A DNA stretch of 64,000 bases from Immersiella caudata (GCA_030512335.1 JAULSU010000002.1:4340001-4404000); one strand, 5' to 3'; shown: positions 52,828 through 64,000, counted from the stretch's first letter. Numbers and translations: made by a program. The notes: generated by a model from the letters alone, not told the origin.

Positions 52828-55800
52828 TTACCCGAGCACCATCGCAGCAGGCACACTTGCTGCCGCCGCCGACCCGTTGGTCCCCTCCTTTTCTCTCTGC
52901 CTCTTAACCACGTAGTACGTGATCAGGCTCTTCGGGTCATCCCGCACCCCCTTCAGGGCCTCCCAGAACCTCGCGTCGCCAACTCGCTCGTGAAGCGCGA
53001 CACAAAGCTGGACCGCGTCCATGCGCACTGCTGACTCCAGGCTCTCCAAGCATCGTCCAGCCAGGCTGGCGAGCGTATCGAGCTCTGCCGTGGATGGCAT
53101 AAAATCCTTTCGCAGTTCCACCATCTCCTTGAGCACGTGTAGACCCATGCTCAAGCTGCGGCTGCTGGTTGCGTCTCCATCCATACTTCCCAGCATGCGA
53201 GAAAGTACGACTGTAATTTCTGAGGCATCACCCAGAGTGACCAGCTCGTCCGAGAGGAGCTCCAGCCCGCTCACAATATGCGTACGACCATCATAGCCCG
53301 CGCGAGCCCGCAGCAAACTCTCCAGGCCACGCGAGACGTGTGGCTGGAAGTTGTCCCGCATCTTCTTGAGCATCAGCTTGATGGTCGCCAAGATCTGGGC
53401 CTTGACGTCCTGCACCTTCTCGGGAGGGACCTGGACGAGAGGCGACTCGAGGTACTCAAAGAGTCCCGATAAGAGTGTGTCAAACTTGTCATCGGGGAAG
53501 TTCGTCTTGCTCTCGCGGATGATTCCCTGGATTTTGCGGAATCCGTGGACATCAAGTGACTTTGCTTTCACCTTGGCGATGCCGCTGTCCAGCAAGCGCA
53601 TGTTCTGCTTCGCCTTCTCCGGAGATGAGATAGAGACATCAGGGATTCCGTTCTCTCCCGCAGGCCTTTGTAGACTCGCGGCATCCTCGTTGACCGGCTT
53701 GTCTTCCAGGACGGGCACGGCGAACGTTGGTTTTGGGGTAGTCTGGTCTTCTGTGAATGGGTCTTCATACACCCTCAAAGGTCGTGTAGGAGTTTCAGCC
53801 TCCACCGGCACAGGCACCACTGGCCCAGTCACCGCCAGCACAGCTTCCGCCACAGGTGGGGAGGCAGATGGTGCCGGAGAAGGTGGTGCTTGCGAAGATG
53901 GCGCAGGCGATGGCGGTACAGGGGACAGACGCGCAGCTTGGGACACTGACTCCCTTGGTTTCAAAATGGACGGCATTACCATTGTAAGGTCTTCGAGTGC
54001 CCTCGGTGGGCTTGATGTTCTAGGCACGACGAACCTGGGCTTCGAGGAAGGCGTAGGGGCCCCGGAGGGGGTAGTACGAGGAGATGCCGTTGCCTTGACA
54101 GCGGCTACTTTGGAAGGAGTTGGAATGCTCCCCTCACTCGCAGTTGCTGCATGACCAGGTCTCGTTCTAGGGGCCGTCCGCTTGGGTGATGCTGCAATAC
54201 TTCTGGGAGTAATGGCTTTCGTTTTGTGCGTCTCACCGGGACTAGATTGCTCAGTTGAGGGCCCATCATGGCTTCGGACAGAGTACGGCCCGGCTGTTGC
54301 AGGTCTAGCTGCGACTTCGGGCCGTCTCCTGGATGGCCTCATGGGCGCACCAGAAATCCCGCCAACAGTTAACTCCGGCCGCGTACGCACGGTAGACGTC
54401 GTGGAAGTTGTAGCAGCGCTCGATGCCACAGATGTCTGGGAGGCGTTGGATACCGCCCGCGTTGGTGAGAAGTGAGCCATAGCGGAGCCTGGGCGGGTCG
54501 GCATGTTCTTCGACGCCATGGCAGCTTTCTTTTGTGCAAGCATAGTCTCGCGGAGGCTCGGCTTCGTGCTCCCCATGGTGCTCTTCGACAGACCCAAGCC
54601 AGGTCGGGCCTTAACCTCGTCCTTTTTGGGAGAGTTCGGGTTGTTGGGGTCATTCTGCAGAAGCTTTTGGGCAGTTCCATCGAGGCCGTTCATGATCATT
54701 TCAGCCCGCGCAGGCCAAATACCTGCAAACGTCCAGTATGTCGACCGCATCTTCTCTCTTACGCCGGGATTGGGATCGGCAAGACCCTTCTTGATACACT
54801 TTTCGACGACATCAAGACCGCCGGAATGCTCCACATGGCTCTTATGGTGGGCTTCCTTGTTAAGCAGCGTCTTGAGCCAGCCAGTAGCATAAAGTCTCGG
54901 TTGGACGTTCTTGTCTTGGCAAGCTCCCCAAACATGTTGCATGAGCCGGGCGTTGTACGTAACTCTCCCAAGAATCGCGTCAACCGTAATGTTGGCCTGT
55001 TGGGAAGCAATCTTTTTCGTAGCCGCAGATAGCTTGATGAAATTCTGCATCAAGAGCTCCACCATGGGATCCATTCCTGGTCCGTATACTCTGGCCGTAT
55101 CTTGGATGAGACTGCAGCCCTCCTTCGAGAGACTGGTTCTGAGCGAGTTGACGGCCTTCAGGATACCATCCAGGAGCGCTCTGAGCCCACTCAGAAAACT
55201 CTCGTGAAAGTCAGATGCCGCATTCCCTGCCATGAGTTTTCGAAGCTTGATGATGCTCTCCTCTCGCTTCAGCCAGTTCTGTTCCGTCTCCCTGCCCTCG
55301 AAGTGGAAGTGCATTTCTCGGAATATTTCGTCGAGCTCACGTTGTGTGTTGACGTACATAGGGTCAACCTGTTCGGGTCGCGTCTCTGGCATGGGTGTGA
55401 TCGGGCGCTCGCTAGACTGGGAAGTCACACTTGCTGCAAGGGACCTTGTTGGCGGTGTGGGCTCGTCCGGGACTTGAGAGGTGGCAGCGGATGACGAGAC
55501 AGAGGTTGGAATAAGCTCCTTGACGATAGCCTGCTCGATTGCCGAACGAACCTTGAAGTTCTTCAGCTGCCGTTTGAGGTCCGACTTCGCAGCGTTGGGG
55601 GCGTTCCTGCGTTTTAGTCAGTCATCGCGAACCCGCTAATCTCACGGAGATGGGCCCATACCGGAATAACTCGATAACAGTAGACTTTGCGGCGTCACGG
55701 ACCATGCCGTCCGCATCTTCGAGCAGCTCCATCAGCGTCGGGACGTAGCTGCGGAACTGTAGCCCATTCTCCTGGTGCATCTATGAAAGGTCAGATTCAG

Positions 55801-56297
55801 GGGCCTCTCAGTCCGGTGAACATTTGTCCTACCTGAAGTAGCCACTGCAAGCTCGCCTCCTTCGCCCTGGGGTTCTTTCCCACCATGGCTGTATTTCGGA
55901 CCGAGCGTTCGACATCGAGTGGCGCGGCCGCGTAGAGAGTCACGAGAGCTTGGAGAGCAATCGAGCGAAACTTCTCCTTCTGGTCGCCAAGCTTCTCGAT
56001 AATTAGGGGTAGAGTGCGCGCGGCCTCCTTGGCCAAATACTTGGGCTCCTGTCGTGACAAACGGGTGAGCAGGTGGTTGAGGGCTGTGAAGCCGGCGTTG
56101 ACAAGCACGGCGTGCTGGGAGCTGGAGGCGGCACGGAGCGCATCGAACAGCGGCGCGACACAGGCTTCGGGTACATTGTGCTGCTTAATGCTGGATTTGA
56201 TAGCATTGACCTGGTTGACCTTGGAATCGGTAGAGGTGTCGGATCGCAGCGCTGTCTGCAGGTCTGCGACCTGTTTTTCCGTCATTTTGTCCGCCAT
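52828..56297 (-). CDS. STU1: CLASP-family microtubule-associated protein Stu1
   Basis: Exons are complement(55833..56297), (55662..55780) and (52828..55606), giving 1120 aa; introns are 52 and 55 nt. The N-terminus carries TOG/HEAT helices (FDALRAASSSQHAVLVNAGF, KYLAKEAARTLPLIIEKLGD, MVRDAAKSTVIELFR). A CLASP_N-type domain follows (NWLKREESIIKLRKLMAG, WGACQDKNVQPRLYATGWLK, GVREKMRSTYWTFAGIWP). The middle is long, disordered and Ser/Pro/Ala-rich with basic patches. A C-terminal helical domain (FDTLLSGLFEYLESP, GLESLLRARAGYDG) closes it. Stu1/CLASP binds microtubules and stabilises spindle and kinetochore microtubules by promoting rescue. The length fits filamentous-fungal orthologues. The start is the first in-frame ATG. 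Confidence 0.94.
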
Positions 56298-57149
56298 TTC
56301 CTCCAGAAGAGAGGACGCGGGCTGTGTAGCGGCGTCAAAATTGCCTTTTGGTGCGAGCGAGCGGTCAGCGTCAATTGCCACGGGCGTGGGGCGAACGGGC
56401 GACGTTGAGCGAAACCAAAACAACACCAACAGCGGGTCGAAAAAAGTTGCCTTCCTGCGCGATGACGATCGCCAGAAGCGCGCGGAACAGAGGAAAATAG
56501 CAGCGACTCACAGAATACTTATCAGGAATGCGCGCAACCTTGCTCGGCAAAGAGAGATACGCGGCGGCTCCGTAGGGTTTCGGCAATGCGTTTTGTTGAT
56601 GCGAGTCGGCGCAAAGCTTCCCGGCGTGAGGTTGTGGTGGCAGTCGGTATGAGGGAACAGCTGCAGGGTCTGTGTGTTTGGTTGTTCAGCAATTGCGGCA
56701 ACTCCAACTCGTAACCCCTGTCAACAGTCGGGCCATAAGTATTCCCGCCTATTGTCGGCGTGCAGAGGTACATCGGTACCAGTTCCACAAGACGCGGATA
56801 CGGACAGGGGCTGTGTGGGCCCGCGGGATCTCAGCTGGCGGCAGGGACCCAGCAACCACTCGCTGCCCCGCTCGAGCTGTGAGCTCTCCCAAGGCACCCC
56901 ACCAGACATATCGCAACATCCAACCGTCAGCTTCACTCCGCCCTTTGATGTAGGAAATGACGAGGAGATAGTATCACTCCTCAGTTTTCCTCGCATCTTC
57001 TACCGCTCTAAAGCTCCACGCTCGAGCCACTTAATTTGACGATCATTTATTTCTCCATCTTTCGCATCATACACCCACGGAAGGATACCCCTACATCTCA
57101 ACCCGCAAGCTCTATCCCTACCTCTTGCCTTTGTCCCTCCTGTCTCAAA
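56298..57149. promoter_or_regulatory. Divergent promoter region STU1/BSP
   Basis: 850 bp between start codons. The last about 100 bp before the BSP gene are C-rich and leader-like. No other feature is seen. Confidence 0.4.
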
Positions 57150-58158
57150 ATGACAGTCCGCCCACAAGTCACCCAAGCTCCCAAGCCCAGCGCGGTCTTC
57201 ACACCGCCCGCATCCAGCCCGGACGACGGCCCAGCCCCTTCCGCCGTCCCCATCCCAGACCGCACCGCGGAGAGCGCCGATACACCGGCCGATTCAGCCT
57301 CTAAGCTCGGAAAGGGAGACCCATTCCCCCAGCCAAGGCTCCGTCTCGAGATCCGCGATCTCGACCACCCCGGCTCATCCAAGTTTCTCTCCAGCATAAA
57401 CATCAGCACCGTCTTTTCCGCCGCTGTCCAAAATGTCCAGCGTCTGCTTTACCGGAGCCCCTCGGAACGCCACACAACATGCCCACCAACCCGGTCCGTG
57501 ACCCTCATCCTTCGAGACATGGGCGGTGTAGCCTATACGACAGGGGTAACATTCCCCTTTCATATCCGTTTCATCCTTCGTCCACATCACGGCCGAATTC
57601 TGCTAATGGCCCTAGACCGAGCTTGACCCTGACCATAAAGAGATTCACTTCTCGCTCTCTTACATCAACGGCATTAACCCGCCATCGCGACTCACCGCTG
57701 AAATTACTGGTGTTCTTACCCACGAGCTAGTTCACTGCTACCAGTGGGATGCTCGTGGGAGCTGTCCTGGCGGGCTCATTGAGGGAATCGCCGATTGGGT
57801 TCGTCTCAACTGTGATCTGAGCCCGCCACATTGGAAACGCGAGGTTGATGGAGGTGCGTTCCCCTACTTTGGTTGCCGAGTTGACCTTTGTTCCATGAGG
57901 GCGGTTCTTGGTTCTAACTAATCTGTTTCTCACAATGAAATAGATTGGGATAGGGGGTACCAACACACAGCATATTTCCTCCAGTACCTGGAGACTCGCT
58001 TCGGAGAGGGGACTGTCCGGCGCGTCAATGACAAACTCCGGCTGCACAAATATGATGCTAAGCCATTTTGGACTGAGCTGCTGGGGCGGCCAGTCGAGCA
58101 GCTCTACGGTGATTACTGTAGCACAGAGGAAGCTGAGGGAGGTAAGTCAAGCTGTTGA
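57150..58158 (+). CDS. Basic secretory protein (BSP/PBSP) family, putative zinc peptidase fold
   Basis: Exons are 57150..57545, 57616..57853 and 57944..58158, giving 282 aa. The introns have CTAAT/CTAAC branch sites. The family core runs from LRLEIRDLDHPGSSKFLSSI through VTLILRDMGGVAYTTG, THELVHCYQW (HExxH-type, with HELVH) and GGLIEGIADWVRLNCD, to GYQHTAYFLQYLETRFGEG. Plant members are pathogen-induced secreted proteins; the fungal ones are poorly studied and peptidase activity is inferred from the motif. There is no N-terminal signal peptide here; the first 55 residues are Pro/Ala-rich, so the protein is probably cytosolic. A perfect GTAAGT at 58142 overlaps the last codons, so another 3' exon is possible. 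Confidence 0.85.
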
Positions 58159-58464
58159 AAGGTGTGTTCAAAAATGCAAAGTTATGGTTTACCGAAGGTG
58201 TTCCTACCGCGAGAACTCCTCACTCTACGAGCGCTAGAAACAATTCCTCCCCGGAGACAGATGCTCCCCATCACACTCCAAGAATCCATCCCAGAATGGG
58301 ACCGTGTCCAGTCCTGTTAGTTGCCTGCCGTCGAATCACATCCCTGTCTTTGCCTCTCGTCCGCCCATAAATACAGTGTTGATCCCAAACGCCATTGCCC
58401 ATATGCCCTTTCGGAGTAGGTATCTGATGAGAAAGAAAGTTTGTAAAGAAAGACACCAGGTCGA
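58159..58464. other. Shared 3' region of convergent genes
   Basis: 306 bp between the BSP gene stop and the 58465 gene stop. It might hold an extra 3' exon of the BSP gene; otherwise nothing is seen. Confidence 0.35.
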
Positions 58465-59649
58465 CTACGCATGTACGCCATCGCTCTCGCTGATGACACT
58501 GCCAACCTCAGACCAACTGTTGGGGGTAGGAATACCAGAGGCCCCAGAGCCGTCTTCGCTCATAAGATCGAAGTCTCCACCCTTTGATGAAACCGTGTCA
58601 TTCGCAACATCCACCCCAGAACCGGCGAGCGAGGCAGAATACGTAGGGGTGAGTTGGCCTTCGCTGATATATTCCGCCTCGGAGAGCGGAGCGGCTGGGG
58701 ATTCGGGCAGTGGCGAATAGAAGCCGGGATGGCTTCCCCGTGCCCAAGCTTGGATCGATGCGTAGGCGTCCCGCTCATCCTCATCCTGGCTATTCGAGTT
58801 CTCGGGCTCACGAAGCTCATTCCCGAGGATGGGCGTGGCGTGAGTGGAAGCTGGAGTCTGGAACTGCTGCTCGTCGACAGTCGCTGAGTCCAGAGTAGCC
58901 GACTCGCTGCGTCGGCTGGAGTCAAAGTCGAAGAGAATATCCGGGACGACGGGCTTGGACTGAGGGGAGAGTGTGTGCGATGCGGCGGAGCGGCTATCAC
59001 GGGGAGTTGCATCGTAGATATCAGACATAACCTCATCATGACCAGGCGAGAGAGCGTGTGCTTCGGGTTGCATGCCGGGATGGTCGTCCAGCTCGATGCC
59101 ATATTCATCAGCAAAAGGGTTCGCAATCATCGACGCACTGAGACCGCGCACCCCCTCGGTGCCACGACGTCGGACAAGACCTTGCTGATCGTCGCCCCAG
59201 GGGCTAGCCCCAGTGTTGTACACGAAGGTTCCGCGCTCGGCGGTCTTGTCCTCTTTCAGGAAGTCGTCGAAAGTGAGGCTATGGGACGGTGACGGTTGCG
59301 GTGCTACGGCCTGCTGCCGTTCCTTCTCTTCACGAAGCGAATTCCAATACATCAGCTCCTCGCGCTGTCGCCTGCGGGTTTCGTCGTCGGCGTCAACTCC
59401 AGACTCGCCGCGTGACTGCAGGAAGCCCTCTGCATCTTCGGGGCGGTTGAAAACCGGTTCTCGGTCGGAAGCTCTATCGGGGTCGAGGTTGTCGCCGAGG
59501 GCGTGCAGCGCAATGGCAATTCGCCTGCGAAGGTCCTCGGCTGCTCGGCGGAGTTCGGGCGATTCGTAGAGAGCGATCGCAGCTGCAACTGCTACTGATG
59601 CGACGATAATGCCGGCTGAGGCGAGAGCAGGGTGGTTAACAGGGGGCAT
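58465..59649 (-). CDS. Unidentified single-pass membrane protein with long disordered tail
   Basis: Single exon, 394 aa. The ATG at 59649 (MPPVNHPALAS) is used; two codons earlier is a GTG. One N-terminal hydrophobic segment (AGIIVASVAVAAAIALY) is followed by an Arg-rich helix (RRAAEDLRRRIAIALHAL), a typical signal-anchor arrangement with the rest probably cytosolic. A short charged helix (ETRRRQREELMYWNSLREEKE) follows; the remainder is acidic, Ser/Pro-rich and disordered. I do not recognise a named family, though this plan (short N-terminal anchor plus disordered tail) is common among filamentous-fungal proteins of unknown function. No catalytic motif is visible. Confidence 0.8.
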   Translation of the reverse strand: MPPVNHPALASAGIIVASVAVAAAIALYESPELRRAAEDLRRRIAIALHALGDNLDPDRASDREPVFNRPEDAEGFLQSRGESGVDADDETRRRQREELMYWNSLREEKERQQAVAPQPSPSHSLTFDDFLKEDKTAERGTFVYNTGASPWGDDQQGLVRRRGTEGVRGLSASMIANPFADEYGIELDDHPGMQPEAHALSPGHDEVMSDIYDATPRDSRSAASHTLSPQSKPVVPDILFDFDSSRRSESATLDSATVDEQQFQTPASTHATPILGNELREPENSNSQDEDERDAYASIQAWARGSHPGFYSPLPESPAAPLSEAEYISEGQLTPTYSASLAGSGVDVANDTVSSKGGDFDLMSEDGSGASGIPTPNSWSEVGSVISESDGVHA

Positions 59650-62221
59650 TCTCACGGTCCGAGGATGCGATTCAGATACAAAAGTTGGGGAGCTTGGCGG
59701 GGCAGAGCAGCAACTAGCTGTGTCAAACGATGGAGGTCATGTATGGATTTTTTTTTTTAAAAAAAAAAAAAACGCTCTTGATGACCTGGCAAAGAGGAGA
59801 AAAACATATAAAGAGTTGAGCCTGAGGCAAACCGCAGTCGTCGCCGCGGAATGGTGATTAGCTGGCGGAGGGAGGATTGCGTGGTCCTCGAGGGTCTTCG
59901 CCACCATCCAGGATCGTCCGAGTCCAGGCCAAATGATCGGGTGCGGGGGTGCATGGGAGCACAAGAGAGGAAAGGATCGCATCTCACCTTTCGCCGCGAC
60001 AGGAACGGGCATATTTTCCCAAGGCGCAAAAAAGCCGTCTTCAGTCCACTGACGACGGTGGAAAGACGGCTTCTGCTAGAAAAAGAGCTTGTTGGATTGG
60101 AGAAACCAACGGTGTGAAAGGCGGGGAGGGAAGAGGGAAAGGACCAAGGGCTTTTTGAGGGGTGATGACGCGCCATCCAACGGCCGGAATCTTGACGCCT
60201 GTGGCTTGGGGGCTGACAACTTAGTCTGCAAAGCTCGCGGGCTCTCCCGCTCGTGCCCAGCTTCACCTGCAGCGGATTGGATGCAATGCTCAACACTTTT
60301 GGGACTCGTTGGTGGCGAGGCTCTCGTTCCGGAGCATGACAGGACGTCAAGCTCTCCAGCCTTGGCCGCGCAGCTCACCATGCCATAAGGCAGCTGTCAA
60401 CCTGGAACCGAGGCGTGACGACGCTGCCACCCACGCGTCGGCCATCTCAGTTCTTTATCCCCTGCCATCGAGTTGTGGGCGCTCGACACAATAGCTACAG
60501 ATATTGGCAAGTCCAAAGCGATTGTTCCCCTTTCATTGGCGAATGCATTATCGCCTGTTCGACGGCGGATTGGGTGGGAACCACCTCACACAGCTTCCAG
60601 TGCCAAGAAGGCCTCACCAACTTCTGTTGGCCTGGTGGCCAGCCAGCCGGCAAACAACCAACGGGCAATCTTGGACACCCGACCTCGTCAGCGGTGGCTT
60701 CCCTCTTACTCTGGCACTTAAAAAGGTGACCAAATTATCTACCTGCTCCTCAGGTGTCACGCAACTCGGCCCCGAGATGGAATGGTTCCTCTGAATTCAA
60801 CTGCCAAGCCAAGCCTTGGCTGCCTCTCACTTATACAACATATTTTACCCCTGACGCACAGCTGTGCAAAACAACATCTTCATTTTCTTTTCGCTACTCC
60901 AAAACCGGGATCGGCGAGCCTTCTTAACTCGCATCCCCCCTTGAAGCATCTATCACAACTAGCCCACTTACGTACATCACGCAACAACCTGCAACTTGGG
61001 AAAAGCCTAGAAACCTCACCAATCGTCCAAAGGGCGGAAAGGACAAGAACAATACGCGGGTGAGACGCATGTGATGAGGACCATCGGCAATAAGAAACTG
61101 TCGGACAGCATAAGCTTCCACATGATTACAATCAGAGCTTCGACATCCTCCCGGTTCCACCGCAGCCAGAGCAGGTAACGTGAGCTGTCACAAGACAGCA
61201 AACACTATTGGCAACCCCGGCTGTCGGTATCGTTGCTGTCTCCCATTTACTTTGCCCTCGGTGTCGAACCCCCAATCGCGATACCCACCGTTCACTCCAC
61301 CGTCCCTTCACCCAGACGATGCCCATAACATGATCTGCTGACGCAACTCGCCTACAAACGGATAAACCCCGGCTTCTTAGATCCATCTTCATGTGTCCCA
61401 TAAATAAGGTTCGAGCCAAAGGTATGCGGTCAGGTCAGCATCGTCATCCAGGTACGTGCGCGCGTCACGGTATGCTAGTGCCCTTGTCGACTGTCGAGCC
61501 CGCGACTGGTGAGAAACAAATTGATCGGTCGGCGCCAAAAAGTGGCGACCTTCGCAAATATCTTTAATGCGGCATGAGCCGCGAGTACATACAGTAAAAG
61601 GGGCGAAAGGAGCTGAATAAGCCAAGCGAGCCAAGACGCGAAACATCGCGACCGCCCCCTCGGTGTTCGGATGTTGCGTGGACGTGGAACATCCCGGCTG
61701 GGCGTCGCGGTATCGGCTCTGGAATTCTCGGTACCCTGAGTCCTGGAAACGGTCCCCGCTCAAGGAGCCCACAGCTCTATCGACCCCACGGCCTCATCTC
61801 GATCGGAGCGAGCGGGAAGTCAGCTGGCGCCCGAAGATTCAGAAATGCTCCGATCGCCGTCGGAATCTAGACACAGTGGTCCGCAACGGAAGACACGAGG
61901 AGCGAAGGGGGCAAATGTTCAAGACTGTTTTCCCATTCCAGAAGTAGCAGGTATATTCTAACGCCAAAAAACCCATCAAGCAGCTCGCTCCGGATGCGGT
62001 TATGTAAGCCCCTTCCCAACAAGCCAACTAGAAAGGTAAATAGGTAACGATGAGGGAATAATACACGGGAGGGCCGAATAGCGAATCCCGAGTATCACGA
62101 AACCGAGAAAGCTCCACTCGTCACCCTCCTCTCCTCTTCGCGACAGTTACCCTTTGCGCAATCCTCATGCTATCACGATCTTCGTCATAGCACAGTCGCA
62201 GTCTCTGAAAAGGCTCCACTC
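59650..62221. other. 2.6-kb gene-poor region
   Basis: No open frame here has a recognisable product or splice structure. A T11-A15 palindromic tract at 59748-59773 lies about 100 bp upstream of the 58465 gene start. No tRNA-like internal promoter was found. Confidence 0.35.
59748..59773. repeat. T11/A15 self-complementary homopolymer tract
   Basis: Eleven T followed directly by fifteen A. Poly(dA:dT) tracts exclude nucleosomes, and this one sits in the promoter of the minus-strand gene ending at 58465. Confidence 0.85.
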
Positions 62222-62504
62222 TCACTTGGAGATGGTACTGCTCGTTTCCGAATCGGCAGATGAGACAGACGACGAGGAGTCGGTGCGGGTGGCCTTTTGC
62301 CTCTCACTAGATGCTCGTCAACACCATTGTGCCGGACTGGTAGCCAAATCGACAACAGGGAGATGCTTACTGGGCTGCACGATCCAGGATGGTGCACTTC
62401 CACTTATTTCCTCCCGTGGAAAGCTGGAATGAGAGACCCCTCTCCACGACAGCGCGGAGGGGGTGGTTCTCCGGAGCGGGAGCGGGGGCAGAAGAGGAAG
62501 GCAT
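62222..62504 (-). CDS. Small two-exon gene, 72-residue Ser-rich protein of unknown function
   Basis: Exons are complement(62371..62504) and complement(62222..62306), giving 72 aa; the 64-nt intron runs GTAAGC to TCTAG, phase 2. The chain starts MPSSSAPAPAPENHPLRAVV, passes through FQLSTGGNKWKCTILDRAAH and ends in a Ser/Thr-rich tail (TRTDSSSSVSSADSETSS). Support: a CT-rich leader ending in TTTCGAA before the ATG, TATATA at 62667-62672 about 163 bp upstream, a good donor and acceptor, and a sensible continuation after the join. No signal peptide or membrane segment is present. It is too short for a contiguous ORF scan. I cannot assign a function; small Ser-rich proteins of this kind are common in filamentous fungi. 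Confidence 0.68.
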
Positions 62505-64000
62505 TTCGAAAGAGTTGTATGGAAGCTGAATATTAAAATGTGTAGAAGATGCAAGGAAAAGCAGAGGAAGCGGAAAGCCTTGGTGTGGAAGGTGAAAGGC
62601 GAGAGTGGTGATCGTGTGAAGTGGTGAATAGTGTGCGGTGGGAGAAAGTGGGAAGGAGACCAAAGATATATAGAAACACTTAGACAGCGGAGGCTCACTC
62701 GAGTCGTCTCTTCCCGTCCCACCTATCGGTGTTACTGAATGTGCGGTTAGGACCGAGGGTTTAGTTTCAGGAGCAAGGTAGTGGATCGCCAATGCCAGGG
62801 AAGCCTGTGTGGGAAAAATCACCCATGAGCCATTTGTTAGCAAACCGAGTTTCCGGGTACCCTGGCTTGGGGCGTCCGAAGTCCCGCGACATGTAGAAAG
62901 TAGCCCCGACGTGTCGGGCCTTGCCTGTGGAAATCCCGTGCATTATTCATCTGGGGAATATCGGGCCTCTGGGCCCGCCTCGAAACGGTTGGCCATCAAG
63001 CCGTTGCGGACACGGGGGCACCCAGGCCAGGCGACCTGGCCTAGAGTTGCTCACCTCGCCGCTGGGGAGGGTGATTATTACTCCAGGCTTTTTGCCAACT
63101 GTGTGGCTGCTTGTGTGGGAGCCTCGGGCTGGGTTGGGAGGTACTTTGAAGGGGGGGTACTGTACCTACCAGAATTACTGGCTTGTGTTCGTGTGCGTGT
63201 GAAAAAGGGTGTGCTCTAGGGTTGTAGAGCAGCTGCGGAAAGGGACAGAGTGTGAAGCCTATCTTGCATGGGCATGCAAAGACTGCATGCGGAACTTGTG
63301 GGATGCGCGAATCGCCAGCAACACTTGTCCAGCCAGCCGGGGGGCTAGAGTTTGAGTTTACGTGCGTACTTCTCCCCGATCAGATTGCCAAGGCACCGGA
63401 TATCGAGCCTTCGGCCACATCATCCTGGATGCGCTGAGAAGTTCATAGCAAGGCCTGTGTCGAGTCTCACAGTCTCACAACTTCAATCGCCAAGGCGCAT
63501 GCTCACGGGCTGTCCCACTCTTCCCTGTTGAACCCACGCGGCAACCAGCCATTGCTTGGCGACCATATGGTAACGCAGGAGGACGCAGATGCACCGAACC
63601 GATCTGGCCGTAGAGCTTGGCGTTTGGTCGTGGGAGCCGCGACATCCCGCAGTCAAACCGGGTATTGTGAGAGGGTGCAGGATCGACGCTCGTTGGTTGA
63701 GTGAATTTCCTTCCCCCCTCTTCCACTCGCCTGTTAGTTTGGGGTTAAAGAAGCGGCCATTTCTTTGGGGGTGCTGGTGGTATGCTGCTTCCGCTTGTGC
63801 CGAGCTGCTGACACGTCGACCGTGGAGTGAGGATTGTCGGAAAGTTATTGAAAATTGCGAGCCAGATTTCCACCGTGCCTTTTGCCCTGATTGCCCTGAG
63901 CTTATCGGTCTCGATGGAGACAGACATGTGGGTCACATTTCAGCCATCTCCACGCGCTTGGCTTTTGGTGGCTGCCCATGCTTGCTTGACCTCCAAAAGC
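62505..64000. promoter_or_regulatory. Upstream region of the small gene, no other gene seen
   Basis: TATATA at 62667-62672 and a CT-rich leader belong to the small minus-strand gene. The remaining about 1.3 kb to the window edge holds no recognisable gene; any gene could begin beyond the edge. Confidence 0.4.

Noticed and set aside
53351..54154. 267-codon plus-strand frame opposite STU1
   Set aside because: Antisense to the low-complexity middle of STU1, Ser/Gly/Thr-rich, with no homology.
59757..60350. 197-codon minus-strand frame ending in poly-Phe
   Set aside because: The Phe run is just the poly(A) tract read in antisense; the remainder has no family features.
61180..61330. Possible tRNA internal promoter (GGGTTCGACACC on the minus strand)
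   Set aside because: No matching A box, acceptor stem or anticodon arm can be folded around it.
1..64000. Transposons, RIP-mutated repeats, secondary-metabolite cluster, CRISPR array
   Set aside because: No transposase, reverse transcriptase, long terminal repeats, AT-rich RIP blocks, synthase genes or spaced direct repeats were seen.

Overview
The window is a gene-dense piece of a filamentous ascomycete nuclear genome, most likely a Sordariomycete (Neurospora/Magnaporthe/Fusarium-like). The evidence is short introns (mostly 47-95 nt) with GTAAGT/GTATGT-type donors and CTAAC/CTGAC branch sites close to the acceptor, CT-rich leaders, conserved single-copy eukaryotic genes on both strands, and an arginine-attenuator-peptide uORF in front of the carbamoyl-phosphate synthetase small-subunit gene. 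I found 28 protein-coding genes plus that uORF. I saw no tRNA or 5S rRNA gene, no transposon, no obviously RIP-degraded block and no CRISPR array.

Layout. 0.3-13.7 kb: CEF1 (spliceosome) divergent from BRE2/ASH2 (COMPASS), an unidentified tail-anchored-like protein, NSE1 (SMC5/6 complex), an unidentified seven-helix membrane protein, and TAH18 (cytosolic Fe-S assembly). 13.7-17.2 kb holds no recognisable gene. 17.2-25 kb: an SBP1-like RRM-RGG-RRM protein, GCS1 (ArfGAP), ETF-beta, and the arginine-specific CPS small subunit with its spliced regulatory uORF. 26-36 kb: an Acinus-like SAP/RNA-binding protein, an unidentified acidic-patch protein, the iron-responsive GATA repressor SRE/SreA, and TVP15 (six exons, one of 15 nt). 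36.5-59.7 kb is the densest part: BCP1, chorismate mutase ARO7, MDV1, an unidentified basic protein, BUB3, GPN2, POP5, the gephyrin-like molybdenum-cofactor enzyme, VMA16, TOA2, STU1/CLASP, a basic-secretory-protein family member and a lineage-type membrane protein. 59.7-64 kb is almost empty apart from a small two-exon gene for a 72-residue protein.

The genes do not form a pathway or a cluster; this is ordinary euchromatin with housekeeping functions. Many neighbours share divergent promoters (CEF1/BRE2, ARO7/MDV1, BUB3/GPN2, POP5/gephyrin, VMA16/TOA2, STU1/BSP) or converge closely (the GPN2 and POP5 stop codons are 10 bp apart).

Most notable: (1) the 24-codon attenuator uORF of the CPS gene is cut by two introns into pieces of 33, 13 and 29 nt, so it cannot be seen as an open frame in the DNA; (2) very small exons and introns elsewhere (15-nt exon in TVP15, a predicted 40-nt intron at 42.36 kb, stop-free 3n introns in POP5 and TOA2); (3) the small spliced gene at 62.2-62.5 kb. 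I found nothing that qualifies as a wholly new biological system. All exon coordinates come from reading splice signals and protein continuity by eye; no transcript data or database search was available.
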